DNA from: Pseudomonas sp. UBA5706
GTDB taxonomy: Bacteria; Pseudomonadota; Gammaproteobacteria; Pseudomonadales; Pseudomonadaceae
Assembly (NCBI RefSeq): GCF_002419965.1
Contig: NZ_DIHC01000016.1
Coordinates: forward strand, 229,496 to 293,495
DNA length: 64,000 nt
Reading direction: 5' to 3'
Part shown: in pieces, positions 34,293 to 43,173 of the stretch
Numbering within the stretch: position 1 is the stretch's first letter
Layout of the letters: each line of letters starts with the position of its first letter
The notes under the pieces: model-generated
Seen by the model: only the letters and a program-made list of their open reading frames with translations
The model's database searches: none
What the model was told of the DNA's origin: nothing
Position numbers and translations under genes: made by a program

Positions 34293-36698
34293 ATGAGAAT
34301 GCAGCACGTCGCGCTTAACCGCTTTTTCACTGGACTGCTCAGCCTGATGCTGCTGTGCGTCGCCGTGCCGGCTGTAGCCGAATCAGTCGCTGTGGCGAAC
34401 GGCGATCCTGCCACGGTGCAGGCGCCGGTCGATGGTCCAACGCTGGACCAGCTCAACGATCAGCTCGATCAGATTCGGCAGAAGGTCTCGGTCAGCGCCA
34501 ATGACGATTTGCTGTCGGACCTGCGCCAATCGGCACTGCAGGTGCAGAAACAGGCAGACGTGCTGGTCGCCCAGCAGGCCGCCAGCATCGAGCACCTTAA
34601 TGACCAGCTCAATATTCTGGGGCCGGTCCAGCCTGACGAATCGCCAACCATTAGCGGCCAGCGCAAGGCCCTGACCAAGCAGAAGAATGCGCTGGTCGAC
34701 GATGAACGTCAGACCAACACCCTGAGCCAGTCGGCCCGCGACCTGGCGACGCAGATTTTCAGCCTGCGTCGCAGCCTGTTTGACTCGCAGATCACCGCGC
34801 GTTCAGCCAGCCCGCTCAGTTCGGTGTTCTGGTCAACGATGATCCGCCCGACCGACGATGATCTGGGGCGCTTGCACGGCCTGTTGGACGATGTAAAGAC
34901 CGCCGCCAATACGGCCCTGGCACCGGGCAAACGCCTGTTCTTCTTCAGCGTTGCGCTTGCGGCAGTGTTTATCTGGGTGGTAGGCCGGCGCGTGATGGAA
35001 CAGCTGTTGGTCTGGTTGATGGTCCGCTGGTTGCCCGAGGGTCGCCTGCGTCGAAGTGCGCTGGCGCTGACCGTCGGGCTGTCGACCGTCATCACCATCG
35101 GCGCGGCCACGTCCCTGGTTCGCTGGGGTATCGACAGCAATGCTGCCGTCAGTGCCGACGTGTTCAACCTGCTTAACCAGATGCAGACGCTGATCATTTT
35201 CTGCGCCTTCATCGTCGCTCTCGGTCGCGCGTTGTTAATGCGCTCGCACCACTCGTGGCGTTTGCCACAAATCCCTGACGAAATTGCCAATGCGGTCGGC
35301 TATTTTCCGCCGTTGCTCGGGCTGGCGCTGGTGATCATCGGCACGCAGGAGCGCATCAATAGTGTGATCGCCAGCAGCATGGCCCTGACGGTGGCCGTCA
35401 ACGGGTTGACCGCGCTAGCGGTGTCGCTGGTGTTTCTGTCTGCCTTGCTGCGCTACCGCCGCACCCGTCGCCGTCATAACCTGGAGCGTCTGCCCAGCTA
35501 CGGCGGCCTGATCCCCTTCGTGGTGACGATGTGGGTCGGCTTGAGCCTGCTGGCGTTGTTGAGCGGCTACCTTACCCTGGCGTACTTCCTGACGGTAAAG
35601 CTGCTGTGGATGAGCGTGGTATCGGCCACGGCCTATCTGCTGATTACCTTTTTCGGCGACATCTGCGAGACCCTGTTGTCGCCCAAACAGCCCGGCGGCC
35701 AAGCGCTGGGGGCTGCACTGGGGCTGTCAGCCCGGCACCAGGCACAGGCCAGCACCCTCCTGGCGGGCATCGGTCGGACGTTGCTGTTGTTCACCGCGGT
35801 ACTGCTTGCCTTCATGCCTTCCGGCTCCAGCCCCGGTGAGTTGCTCCAAGGCTTCACCCAACTGGATTTGGGCAACAAACCGCTGGGCGGCCTGACCATT
35901 GCACCGACGGATATCCTGTTATCGCTGGCCGTACTCATCGTCGGCATGCTGGGCATACGGGTGCTCAAGCAATGGCTGGGCGAACGGCTGCTGCCGGAAA
36001 CCAACATGGACGCCGGCATGCGCGCATCGCTGGTAACCCTGGTGGGTTACATCGGCGTCGTCCTGCTGGCGATCGTGGTGATGTCCACGCTGCATATTAG
36101 CCTCACCAACCTGACCTGGGTGGTCAGTGCGTTGTCGGTGGGGATCGGCTTCGGTCTGCAAGCGATCGTGCAGAACTTCATTTCCGGCCTGATCCTGCTC
36201 ACCGAACGGCCGGTAAAGGTGGGTGACTGGGTCAGTCTGGCGGGGGTGGAAGGGGATATCCGTCGAATCAATGTGCGTGCCACGGAAATCCAGATGTCCG
36301 ACCGCTCTACGGTGATCGTGCCGAACTCGCAGTTCATCACCCAGAACGTGCGCAACGTGACCATGGCCAACGCCCTGGGCGTCGTGGGCATTACCCTGAC
36401 GTTGCCGCTGGACACCGACGTGCTGAAAATCCGCGACCTGCTGCTGGCAGCCTTCACCGAACATGCAGCGATACTCGAGACGCCGGCGCCGTCTGTGTCG
36501 TTCAAGGACCTGACCACCACCGGGGTCATCATCAGTGTTAGCGGTTATGTGAACAGTCCGCGATCGGTGGGGGGCGCGCGCAGCGATTTGCTGTTCACCG
36601 TTCTGGGACGCCTGCGGGAACTGGGCATCGCCTTGTCCTCCCCGCAAAGCATGGTGCTGGTCAGCGAAAATGCGGAAAAATTGCCCGCTGCACAATGA
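34293..36698 (+). CDS. MscS-family mechanosensitive channel with DUF3772 domain
   Basis: About 801 residues. Signal peptide (FFTGLLSLMLLCVAVPAVAES), a coiled-coil-rich periplasmic DUF3772 region (LDQLNDQLDQIRQK to about residue 190), roughly ten membrane helices, then the MscS core: pore helix VVSALSVGIGFGLQAIVQNF, beta domain ERPVKVGDWVSLAGVEGDIRRI and IVPNSQFITQNVRN. It would open on membrane tension and release solutes on osmotic downshift. Two ATGs, at 34293 and 34299, are possible; spacing from the AGG at 34288 favours the second, with no effect on function. It is not part of the sugar operon. Confidence 0.92.
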   Translation: MRMQHVALNRFFTGLLSLMLLCVAVPAVAESVAVANGDPATVQAPVDGPTLDQLNDQLDQIRQKVSVSANDDLLSDLRQSALQVQKQADVLVAQQAASIEHLNDQLNILGPVQPDESPTISGQRKALTKQKNALVDDERQTNTLSQSARDLATQIFSLRRSLFDSQITARSASPLSSVFWSTMIRPTDDDLGRLHGLLDDVKTAANTALAPGKRLFFFSVALAAVFIWVVGRRVMEQLLVWLMVRWLPEGRLRRSALALTVGLSTVITIGAATSLVRWGIDSNAAVSADVFNLLNQMQTLIIFCAFIVALGRALLMRSHHSWRLPQIPDEIANAVGYFPPLLGLALVIIGTQERINSVIASSMALTVAVNGLTALAVSLVFLSALLRYRRTRRRHNLERLPSYGGLIPFVVTMWVGLSLLALLSGYLTLAYFLTVKLLWMSVVSATAYLLITFFGDICETLLSPKQPGGQALGAALGLSARHQAQASTLLAGIGRTLLLFTAVLLAFMPSGSSPGELLQGFTQLDLGNKPLGGLTIAPTDILLSLAVLIVGMLGIRVLKQWLGERLLPETNMDAGMRASLVTLVGYIGVVLLAIVVMSTLHISLTNLTWVVSALSVGIGFGLQAIVQNFISGLILLTERPVKVGDWVSLAGVEGDIRRINVRATEIQMSDRSTVIVPNSQFITQNVRNVTMANALGVVGITLTLPLDTDVLKIRDLLLAAFTEHAAILETPAPSVSFKDLTTTGVIISVSGYVNSPRSVGGARSDLLFTVLGRLRELGIALSSPQSMVLVSENAEKLPAAQ

Positions 36699-36785
36699 TG
36701 TATTGGCCCGGATGCGCAGCGCCGCTCGGCAGATCGTGAGGCAAACGAAGTCACAACGAAAATCGAAGATGCAGAGGTGCACCTG

Positions 36786-37277
36786 ATGGACGCGTTGCCC
36801 AGGTACCGAGAGGCCACAGTAGAGGATGTACCCACGATCTGTGCGCTGGGACAGTTGCTCAACGCAATTCACCACGCCGCGCGCCCTGACCTCTATACCG
36901 CTGCCACGCCAGACCCTTTGCGTGACGTGCCGCACTGGATGAGTTTTTTCGAGCGTCCGGACCAGGCTGTGTTCATGGCTCTGTGTGAGGGGCAGCCCGC
37001 GGGTTTTATCACTGCCAGCCTGTCGTCGGGTGCCGGTCCGTTAATGCAGCCGATGGATTTCGTCCGCATCGGCTCGGTGTGCGTCGCAGAGGATTTCTGG
37101 GGAAAAGGTATCGGACGAGGTCTGGTGTATGAGGTTCAGCGCTGGGCGGTCGGGCGCGGTGCGAAGGACATCAGGTTGTCAGTCTGGGCATTCAATACCC
37201 GCGCCATCCGCGTGTATGCAGAGCTGGGGTTTGAGACACGTGCATTCGAAATGGGGATGCCTCTGCTTTCGCAATAG
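36786..37277 (+). CDS. GNAT-family N-acetyltransferase
   Basis: 163 residues. The N-terminus YREATVEDVPTICALGQLL and the acetyl-CoA loop motif VAEDFWGKGIGRGLVYEVQRWA, then LSVWAFNTRAIRVYAELGFE, are classic GNAT. Likely cytoplasmic and acting on a small molecule or a protein; the substrate is unknown. GCAGAGG upstream favours the ATG at 36786 over a GTG at 36777, which would overlap the ribosome site. It follows the channel gene by 87 bases with no visible terminator. Confidence 0.9.
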   Translation: MDALPRYREATVEDVPTICALGQLLNAIHHAARPDLYTAATPDPLRDVPHWMSFFERPDQAVFMALCEGQPAGFITASLSSGAGPLMQPMDFVRIGSVCVAEDFWGKGIGRGLVYEVQRWAVGRGAKDIRLSVWAFNTRAIRVYAELGFETRAFEMGMPLLSQ

Positions 37278-37513
37278 CTTGCCGATGATAATGCGCCTCC
37301 CTGGGTTCATATAAGGCGGGCAACGTCGTGCTTCTGAGGCACTTATCCGGAACATCGCCGCGGTACGGCCAGCAGGCATTCATCGCCTCTCTCAGCGATC
37401 ATGGAGCGGCAACGCGTCGTGCAGAGCGAAAAACGATGCGTCGATGCTGGCCGATCGGTCAGTTTTTGGACATAGTGGTCGGTCACTCTCTGATCGTTGC
37501 ACGAGGCATTGGA

Positions 37514-37945
37514 ATGCAAGGCGTCAAACGCAAGCTGGTTTTCGTCACTTCTTTCGAGTTGATCGCTGTTGCATTCAACACCCTGATCCTGACTGCGCTT
37601 GGCCACGACACCAGCCTTTCCGGCGGTCTGGCGATTGCCTGCTCGACCATCGCCATGCTCTGGAACCTGTGCTGGAACACTGCATTCGAATACTGGGAAG
37701 CGCGCCGTGCCGATCGCAGGCGCACCCTGTTTCGCAGGGCCTTGCATGCCATGGGTTTCGAGGCTGGCCTGCTGGGGATGCTGGTGCCGTTGTTCGCTTA
37801 TGCCCTGCAAATCCCGCTGCTCGACGCCTTGGCGTTGAACGTGGGGCTGGTGGTGTTCTTCCTGGTCTACACCTTCACGTTCAATCTGCTGTTCGACAAA
37901 CTCTTTGGGTTGCCCTTGTCGGCCCAGCCGGCTGAGGCGTCCTGA
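37514..37945 (+). CDS. PACE-family efflux transporter
   Basis: 143 residues, two bacterial-transmembrane-pair repeats, four TM helices. First repeat: MQGVKRKLVFVTSFELIAVAF and the family's NLCWNTAFEYWEARRA; second: RRALHAMGFEAGLLGMLVPLF and FFLVYTFTFNLLFDKLFG. The family (AceI prototype) exports biocides such as chlorhexidine, and probably short-chain diamines, using the proton gradient. The conserved Glu in the first helix (SFELIAV) is present. GAGG precedes the ATG at 37514; the frame is open further upstream without signature. Confidence 0.9.
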   Translation: MQGVKRKLVFVTSFELIAVAFNTLILTALGHDTSLSGGLAIACSTIAMLWNLCWNTAFEYWEARRADRRRTLFRRALHAMGFEAGLLGMLVPLFAYALQIPLLDALALNVGLVVFFLVYTFTFNLLFDKLFGLPLSAQPAEAS

Positions 37946-38008
37946 CACCTGAAATAAGGCAAGCCAGCGCTGCGATCCAGGTTGCGCTGCATTGCATCAG
38001 GCGTCCCG

Positions 38009-38902
38009 TTAGGGCACATCGCCGAGCAGATCCAGCACCGCCTGCGCGAATTCGATTGGCGCTTCCTGCGAGATGTTATGCCCAACCCCGGCCAACACCT
38101 GCCTGCGCACCGGTCCGGCAAAACCCTTTTTGGCTGCGGCGTCGTCGCGTTTGGAGGACACACCGTCATCGGCACCGCTTAAGATCACCGTCGGCACGAA
38201 AATGGCCGGGCTTTGTGCCAGTGTTTGCTCGATATCGGCGTAGCGTGGATCGCCTTCGACCAGGCCGAAGCGGTGGCGGTAGGAGTGCGTCACGACGTCG
38301 ACAAAATCCGGGTTGGAAAACGATTCGGCCGTGGCGGCGTAGGTGGCGTCGCTGAATCTCCAGCTCGATGACCACAACGCCCACAACAGGCGGCAGAACG
38401 GCTCGCGGTTGGCGGCAAGTCCGGCGTAGCCACGTTCGCCATGCAGGTAGTACTGATACCACAGGCGCCTTTCGGCTTCGGGCGAGGAGGGCTTGCTGGC
38501 GCTTGCGATGTGCTGGATGTTGTAGCCCGGGTCGCCGCTCACCAGGCCGATCACCCGTTCCGGCCACAGGGCTGCGACCACGCAGGCCGCGCGCCCGCCC
38601 CAGTCGTATCCAGCCAACACCGCCCGCTCGATGTTCAGCGCGTCGAGCAGCGCCAGCAGGTCGGCTCCCAGCGCTGCCTGTTCCCCGGACCGAGGGGTTG
38701 CCGGGTCGACGAAGCGGGTAGGGCCATAGCCTCGCAGGTAAGGCACGATGCAGCGGCAGCCGGCCTCGGCCAAGCGTCTGGAGACCTCATCGAAGGCGTG
38801 AACGTCGTAAGGAAATCCGTGCAGCAGCACCACGACCGGCCCGTCAGCAGGCCCGGATTCCAGATAAGACGTCTGAAGTACACCTGCCAGAATCTGTTTC
38901 AT
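38009..38902 (-). CDS. Alpha/beta hydrolase, epoxide-hydrolase-like
   Basis: 297 residues. Oxyanion motif LLHGFPYDVHAFDEV, nucleophile elbow LAGYDWGGRAACV with Asp rather than Ser, a cap domain rich in Trp/Tyr (RRLWYQYYLHGERGY, LLWALWSSSW), acid in ILSGADDGVS and catalytic His in LAGVGHNISQEAP. An Asp nucleophile is typical of epoxide hydrolases and haloalkane dehalogenases. A role in opening epoxides is most likely; the natural substrate is unknown. GGGAG precedes the ATG at 38902. Single gene. Confidence 0.88.
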   Translation of the reverse strand: MKQILAGVLQTSYLESGPADGPVVVLLHGFPYDVHAFDEVSRRLAEAGCRCIVPYLRGYGPTRFVDPATPRSGEQAALGADLLALLDALNIERAVLAGYDWGGRAACVVAALWPERVIGLVSGDPGYNIQHIASASKPSSPEAERRLWYQYYLHGERGYAGLAANREPFCRLLWALWSSSWRFSDATYAATAESFSNPDFVDVVTHSYRHRFGLVEGDPRYADIEQTLAQSPAIFVPTVILSGADDGVSSKRDDAAAKKGFAGPVRRQVLAGVGHNISQEAPIEFAQAVLDLLGDVP

Positions 38903-39233
38903 GCTTGGCTCCCGCGTTCAGGTTGTGTTGCCCGGCCCAGTCAGCGTTTGCTGCGCTGCAACCGGGCCGCCTGGGTCTGTGACCGTGGTCAAGCCGTAGA
39001 GGTTTAGCCCATCTGGCAGGATCCGGCGCAAAAAAGAAGTGCGAGCGTGACTGGCCGATCTGACAGCCGGATGAACGGACCGCAGCGGCAGCGAAGGGTT
39101 AACCGGGCGCACCCCTATTCAAGTGCGGCCTGCAGGTTCCCCGCAGGAAAACTGAACGGCCATCAGGTCAGGGGATCGGAGTTAATGTCCCTAACTGCGT
39201 GCCCGGATGTGCTTGCCGAGCGAGGAAAGAACC
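38903..39233. other. Intergenic stretch without a recognised gene
   Basis: About 330 bases between the divergent hydrolase gene and the small gene at 39234. Open frames here are short, Arg/Pro-rich and without ribosome sites. No hairpin or repeat stands out. Confidence 0.5.
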
Positions 39234-39407
39234 ATGGCTGTAAAGGTAAAGAAACTCGACCCTGCGCAGGTGCCTGAAGGATTGCCCGGAGACGAAAATA
39301 TTCAGGCTTTTGAAATAACCGACGACGCAGGACACGCCCACTATGCACGCGGCGAGGAAGAGGCCGCCAGGCTTGCGGTGGAGCTCAGTGAAAAGGCCAG
39401 GCAGTGA
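39234..39407 (+). CDS. Small acidic protein of unknown function
   Basis: 57 residues: MAVKVKKLDPAQVPEGLPG, an Ile/Phe core (IQAFEITDDAGHAHYA) and a helical tail ending EEEAARLAVELSEKARQ. No family recognised, but Pseudomonas genomes often carry small proteins of this kind. GAGGAAAG stands nine bases before the ATG at 39234, so I accept it as a gene. Likely cytoplasmic. Confidence 0.65.
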   Translation: MAVKVKKLDPAQVPEGLPGDENIQAFEITDDAGHAHYARGEEEAARLAVELSEKARQ

Positions 39408-39656
39408 GAACAGTCGCGGCGCAGACCCTGCGCACGCTGCCGTCGACGACCCCGGCCGTTAGTGGCCATCGCGTGGCTGAGCGAAAAAACTGTTTAACGC
39501 CGGAGTCTGTACTGGCGTCGCCGCTCGCGATGCTGACGGGGCGCGAGCGCACGAGCATAAACAAGTACCGAGATTGCTGGCAGTGCATGACCTGACATAG
39601 CATCGTTCAATCACGAGAAATGCGCTCGCGTGCGACATCCAACAAGGGGTAAACAC

Positions 39657-40100
39657 ATGAACAGTGATCAGTCAGATTTCGAGGGCAGTTGCCACTGCGG
39701 CACGGTGCGTTTTCGCGTCCGGTTGAGCGACGGACTGAACACGGCGCGCAGGTGCAGCTGTTCCTACTGTCGGATGCGCGGCGCGGTGGCGGTTACTGCG
39801 GTTCACGAGGATTTTCATCTGATTGCAGGCGAAGAAGCACTGACCCTCTACGAATTCAATACCCATACCGCCAAGCACTACTTCTGCTCTAAATGCGGGG
39901 TGTACACCCATCATAAACGGCGCTCCAACCCTGCTCAGCTGGGTGTCAACGCGGCTTGCCTTGCGGGTGTAAGCCCGTTCGATTTCAGGGAGGTGCCGGT
40001 GAACGATGGTGTGAATCATCCTTCCGACCGGGCTGGCGAGGCAGGAAGCGGAATCCTGGGAGTCTTGACATTTGTGCCCGGGGATGAAGGGGCACGATAA
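39657..40100 (+). CDS. GFA-family protein
   Basis: 147 residues of the glutathione-dependent formaldehyde-activating (GFA/CENP-V) fold. Zinc ligands are visible: GSCHCGTVRF near residue 10, CSCSYCRMRGAV near 32, and YFCSKCGVYTHH near 71. These bind structural and catalytic zinc. GFA proper adds formaldehyde to glutathione, but most members have unknown substrates. AAGGGG lies before the ATG at 39657. Directly downstream is a decayed AraC-type gene. Confidence 0.88.
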   Translation: MNSDQSDFEGSCHCGTVRFRVRLSDGLNTARRCSCSYCRMRGAVAVTAVHEDFHLIAGEEALTLYEFNTHTAKHYFCSKCGVYTHHKRRSNPAQLGVNAACLAGVSPFDFREVPVNDGVNHPSDRAGEAGSGILGVLTFVPGDEGAR

Positions 40101-40170
40101 TTCCCATTCGCCGTCGCCAGCGCAGGGCCTTGAGCACTCTGCCCGTATTTCGGGCATAGAACCGAAGTTT

Positions 40171-41140
40171 ATGCTGGCCCTGCACCCTGCCCGACAAATT
40201 TCAGCCTTGGCCGCACGCTGGCGACGTTCGTTCAGTCGATCATTCATGCCGCGCGTGCGTATCAGCGCGCAGCGGGGGCCAGACCACCTGCCTGAAGATT
40301 CTTATGGAAGCGCAGGGCGCCGGCTGCATGCCGATGTACAAATGCAGGTCTATACCCACCGCAGTGCCTCGAGCAGCATCGTGGTGCCGGCTGTTGCCGA
40401 GCCGATGTGGGTCCTGGTGCTGTCAGGTGCTGCGCGCGTGCAGGAGCGCGCCTTCGGACAGGCCTGGAGTGCACACGACGTGGGCCCAGACGATTTTTTT
40501 CTCACCATGACTCACGAGCCCTACCCGATGCAGTGCAGACGCTTCAGGGGATCGAGTTCTGCGTGTTGCATGTGTATCTGAGCCAGCGTTTGCAGGACCT
40601 GGCAGCACAAAGCGTTTCGACGGGTTGGGAAAAGGGCTTCGGCTTCTCGAAGTCTCGGGGGGGCCAGGGATGCGCAGATTGCCGCGCTGGTAAGACTTCT
40701 GCATCAGGAGCTGGTGGAAGGCACAGCGCCCAATCCGTTGTACATCGACGGTATCTCTCAGGCGCTGGCGGTGCATCTGGTGCGCTGTTACCGCGACGGC
40801 GATGCACCGCTCAAACAGCGCAATGCGTTGCCGGCCTACCGGTTGCATCGGGTGCCCGAACGGATGGACCTGTCGCTGAACAGCGACTTCAGCCTGTCCA
40901 CCTTGGCCGCAGAAGCCGGGCTGAGATTTCTACTTCGGCCGTCTGTTCCGTCAGGCCACGGGTCATTCACCCTCGCAGTATTTCATTCAACTGAGGCTGG
41001 CCTAGGCTCGCCGGTTGCTGTTCAGTACCTCTGAGCATCATCAACATAGCTTTGGAGTCGGCTACGACAGCCCCGGGCATTTTGCTCAGGTGTTCCGGCG
41101 TCACATGGGCATGACGCCTCGCCAATATCGGCAGAAGTGA
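40171..41140 (+). pseudogene. Decayed AraC-family transcriptional regulator
   Basis: The signatures survive in changing frames. An N-terminal part starts MLALHPARQISALA (40171) and reaches the cupin-like VVPAVAEPMWVLVLSGAARV. After frame changes near 40580 and at a G-run near 40657 the frame DAQIAALVRLLHQELVEG to LAVHLVRCYRDG follows. A further shift near 40930 gives FGRLFRQATGHSPSQYF, then a stop near 41005, then SFGVGYDSPGHFAQVFRRHM and GMTPRQYRQK, ending at 41140. Those last pieces are the two helix-turn-helix motifs of the AraC DNA-binding domain. At least four lesions make this a pseudogene. Its former target may be the dehalogenase-like gene just downstream. Confidence 0.85.
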
Positions 41141-41254
41141 CGCTTGTGGGACAGTGAGCGGCGTTTCGCGTTACAGCCAGCCCCCCACGCAAGGGCTGAA
41201 CGCTGAGCGCGATGCGCTACCTTGTCATTCAAAGCCTGGTGCGAAGGAGGAGTG

Positions 41255-42142
41255 ATGTTCGAAGGTTTTCGCCTGCAAATGATCGAATTGCCCGAGGCGA
41301 CTCTGCGGGTGCGTTATGGCGGTTCAGGGCCGCCGTTACTGCTGCTGCATGGTCATCCCCGCACGCACACGACCTGGCATGCGGTCGCGCCGCTGCTGGC
41401 GCGGTCGTTCACCGTGGTTTGTCCCGACCTCAGGGGGTTCGGCGGGTCCAGCAAACCAGATGATCCTCCCGAGTACGCGGCCTCCTCGAAGAGGGCGAAA
41501 GGACGGGATTGTGTTGCGCTCATGGACCACCTGGGCTTCGATGGGTTTTATCTGGCGGGGCATGACCGGGGCAGCTACACGGCATTTCGCACCGCCATGG
41601 ATCACCCATCCAGGGTGTTGAAGCTGGCGATCATGGATGGCGTGCCCATTCTGGAAGCGCTGGAGCGGTGTACGGCGCAGTTTGCCTCCCTATGGTGGCA
41701 CTGGTTCTTCTATGCGCAGCCTGACAAGCCCGAACGCGCGATTCTTGCTGATCCCAGGGCGTGGTACCAGGGCCGCGAAGAGGACATGGGCGCAGGCAAC
41801 TACCAGGACTTTCTGGCCGCGATTCACGACCCAGAAACCGTCAGGGGGATGCTCGGCGATTACCGGGCGGGACTGGTGCTGGACCCGCAACATGATCGCG
41901 AAGACAGGCAGGCTGGACGCAAGCTTCAATGCCCGCTACATGTTCTCTGGTCACTTAGGGACGATCTGCAAACGCTTTATGGCGATGTGCTCGCCGTGTG
42001 GCAGCCTTGGGCCGCTCAGGCTGTCACCGGCGCAGGCATCGACAGCGGTCACCACATGGCAGAGCAGGCCCCGGTCGAAGTGGCCAATGCCTTGGCGGCA
42101 TTCTTTAGTGGAGGACAGGCGGGAGACTCACAATCGGGATGA
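41255..42142 (+). CDS. Alpha/beta hydrolase, haloacetate dehalogenase-like
   Basis: 295 residues. Oxyanion motif LLLHGHPRTHTTWHAVAPLL, nucleophile elbow LAGHDRGSYTAFR with Asp and two Arg placed as in fluoroacetate/haloacetate dehalogenases, the halide-pocket His-Trp in WWHWFFYAQPDKPE, and catalytic His in IDSGHHMAEQAP. The active-site set matches that family well, so hydrolytic removal of halide from a small haloacid, or a related ester/epoxide hydrolysis, is predicted in the cytoplasm. AAGGAGG precedes the ATG at 41255. It follows a decayed AraC regulator, which may have left it unregulated. Confidence 0.85.
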   Translation: MFEGFRLQMIELPEATLRVRYGGSGPPLLLLHGHPRTHTTWHAVAPLLARSFTVVCPDLRGFGGSSKPDDPPEYAASSKRAKGRDCVALMDHLGFDGFYLAGHDRGSYTAFRTAMDHPSRVLKLAIMDGVPILEALERCTAQFASLWWHWFFYAQPDKPERAILADPRAWYQGREEDMGAGNYQDFLAAIHDPETVRGMLGDYRAGLVLDPQHDREDRQAGRKLQCPLHVLWSLRDDLQTLYGDVLAVWQPWAAQAVTGAGIDSGHHMAEQAPVEVANALAAFFSGGQAGDSQSG

Positions 42143-42185
42143 CTCGCTGCCTGAGCTCTTCGTGGGACGATCACGCAGCCAGCGG

Positions 42186-43079
42186 TCATGCCTGGTGATG
42201 TTCCACCAGGAAATCGATGAACACCCGAACCCTGGCCGGCATTGCCGTGCCACCGACGAATACTGCATGAATCGGTTCCCGGTCACCGGGATTGCAGTCT
42301 TCCAGCAGCGGCACCAGTGTGCCGCGCTGCAGGTCATCGGTTACCGAGAAAGCACCGATGCGTGCAATGCCGGCACCGAGCCTGGCCAATTGCGCCAGGG
42401 CCTCGCCGCTGCTGCATTCGATGGTGCCGCCGACCTTCAGGGAAAACTCCAGGCCGTCGCGGCGAAATGGCCAGTCCGGCGCGGCCCGGCGAAAGTTGAA
42501 GCGCAGGCAATTGTGACGCAGCAGGTCTTCAGGTTCAGCAGGCGTTCCATGGCGTTGCAAATACTCAGGGGACGCCACGATAACCTGGCCCGTCTCGCCA
42601 ATGCAGCGCGCGCTCAACGGGCTGTCCGGCAGGTGGCCGAAACGCACCGCGACATCGGCCTGCCCGCCGAGAATATCGACCACTTCATCGCCCAGCATCA
42701 GGTCCAGCAGCACCTGGGGGTAACGCGCACTGAACGCCGCCACCAACGGTACGATCTTCATCCGGCCGTGGGCGAGGGCGGCGCTGACCCTGAGCCTGCC
42801 TCTGGGCACGCCTTGATCGGTAATGGCCTCTTCCACTTCGGCCAGGTCCGCCAGAATGCGCCGCGCGCCGCGCAGGAATGCCTGGCCCTCGGCGGTCAGG
42901 GTGATCGCGCGAGTGGTGCGTAACAACAAGCGCGTGCCCAGGCGCTGTTCGGTGCGGGCGATGATCCGGCTGACCGCCGAGGGCGTCAGATCCAATGATC
43001 GAGCCGCCGCCGACAGGCTGCCTTCCTGCGCCACCTTGACGAAGACCTCCATCTCACCTGACCGCCCGTTAAGATCCAT
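42186..43079 (-). CDS. LysR-family transcriptional regulator
   Basis: 297 residues. HTH near residues 6-62 with GSLSAAARSLDLTPSAVSRIIARTE and a CrgA/DsdC-type effector domain starting LRVSAALAHGRMKIVP. GAGG precedes the ATG at 43079. The gene is divergent from the MFS exporter at 43174 with 94 bases between starts, so the exporter is the likely target (inference). The effector is unknown; in this subgroup it is often a small aromatic or toxic compound. Confidence 0.92.
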   Translation of the reverse strand: MDLNGRSGEMEVFVKVAQEGSLSAAARSLDLTPSAVSRIIARTEQRLGTRLLLRTTRAITLTAEGQAFLRGARRILADLAEVEEAITDQGVPRGRLRVSAALAHGRMKIVPLVAAFSARYPQVLLDLMLGDEVVDILGGQADVAVRFGHLPDSPLSARCIGETGQVIVASPEYLQRHGTPAEPEDLLRHNCLRFNFRRAAPDWPFRRDGLEFSLKVGGTIECSSGEALAQLARLGAGIARIGAFSVTDDLQRGTLVPLLEDCNPGDREPIHAVFVGGTAMPARVRVFIDFLVEHHQA

Positions 43080-43173
43080 TTGTGCCTCGTAAGCAAAGGT
43101 GATTGACCATGGAAGGCTCTACCGCCGCAAAAGATCGGATCGTAGCATTCGCGGCACAGATAAGGAGTTTTTC

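Noticed and set aside
37443..37513. Upstream in-frame extension of the PACE efflux gene
   Set aside because: The family starts at MQGVKRKL; the 62 upstream codons are not conserved-looking and the ribosome site fits the internal ATG at 37514.
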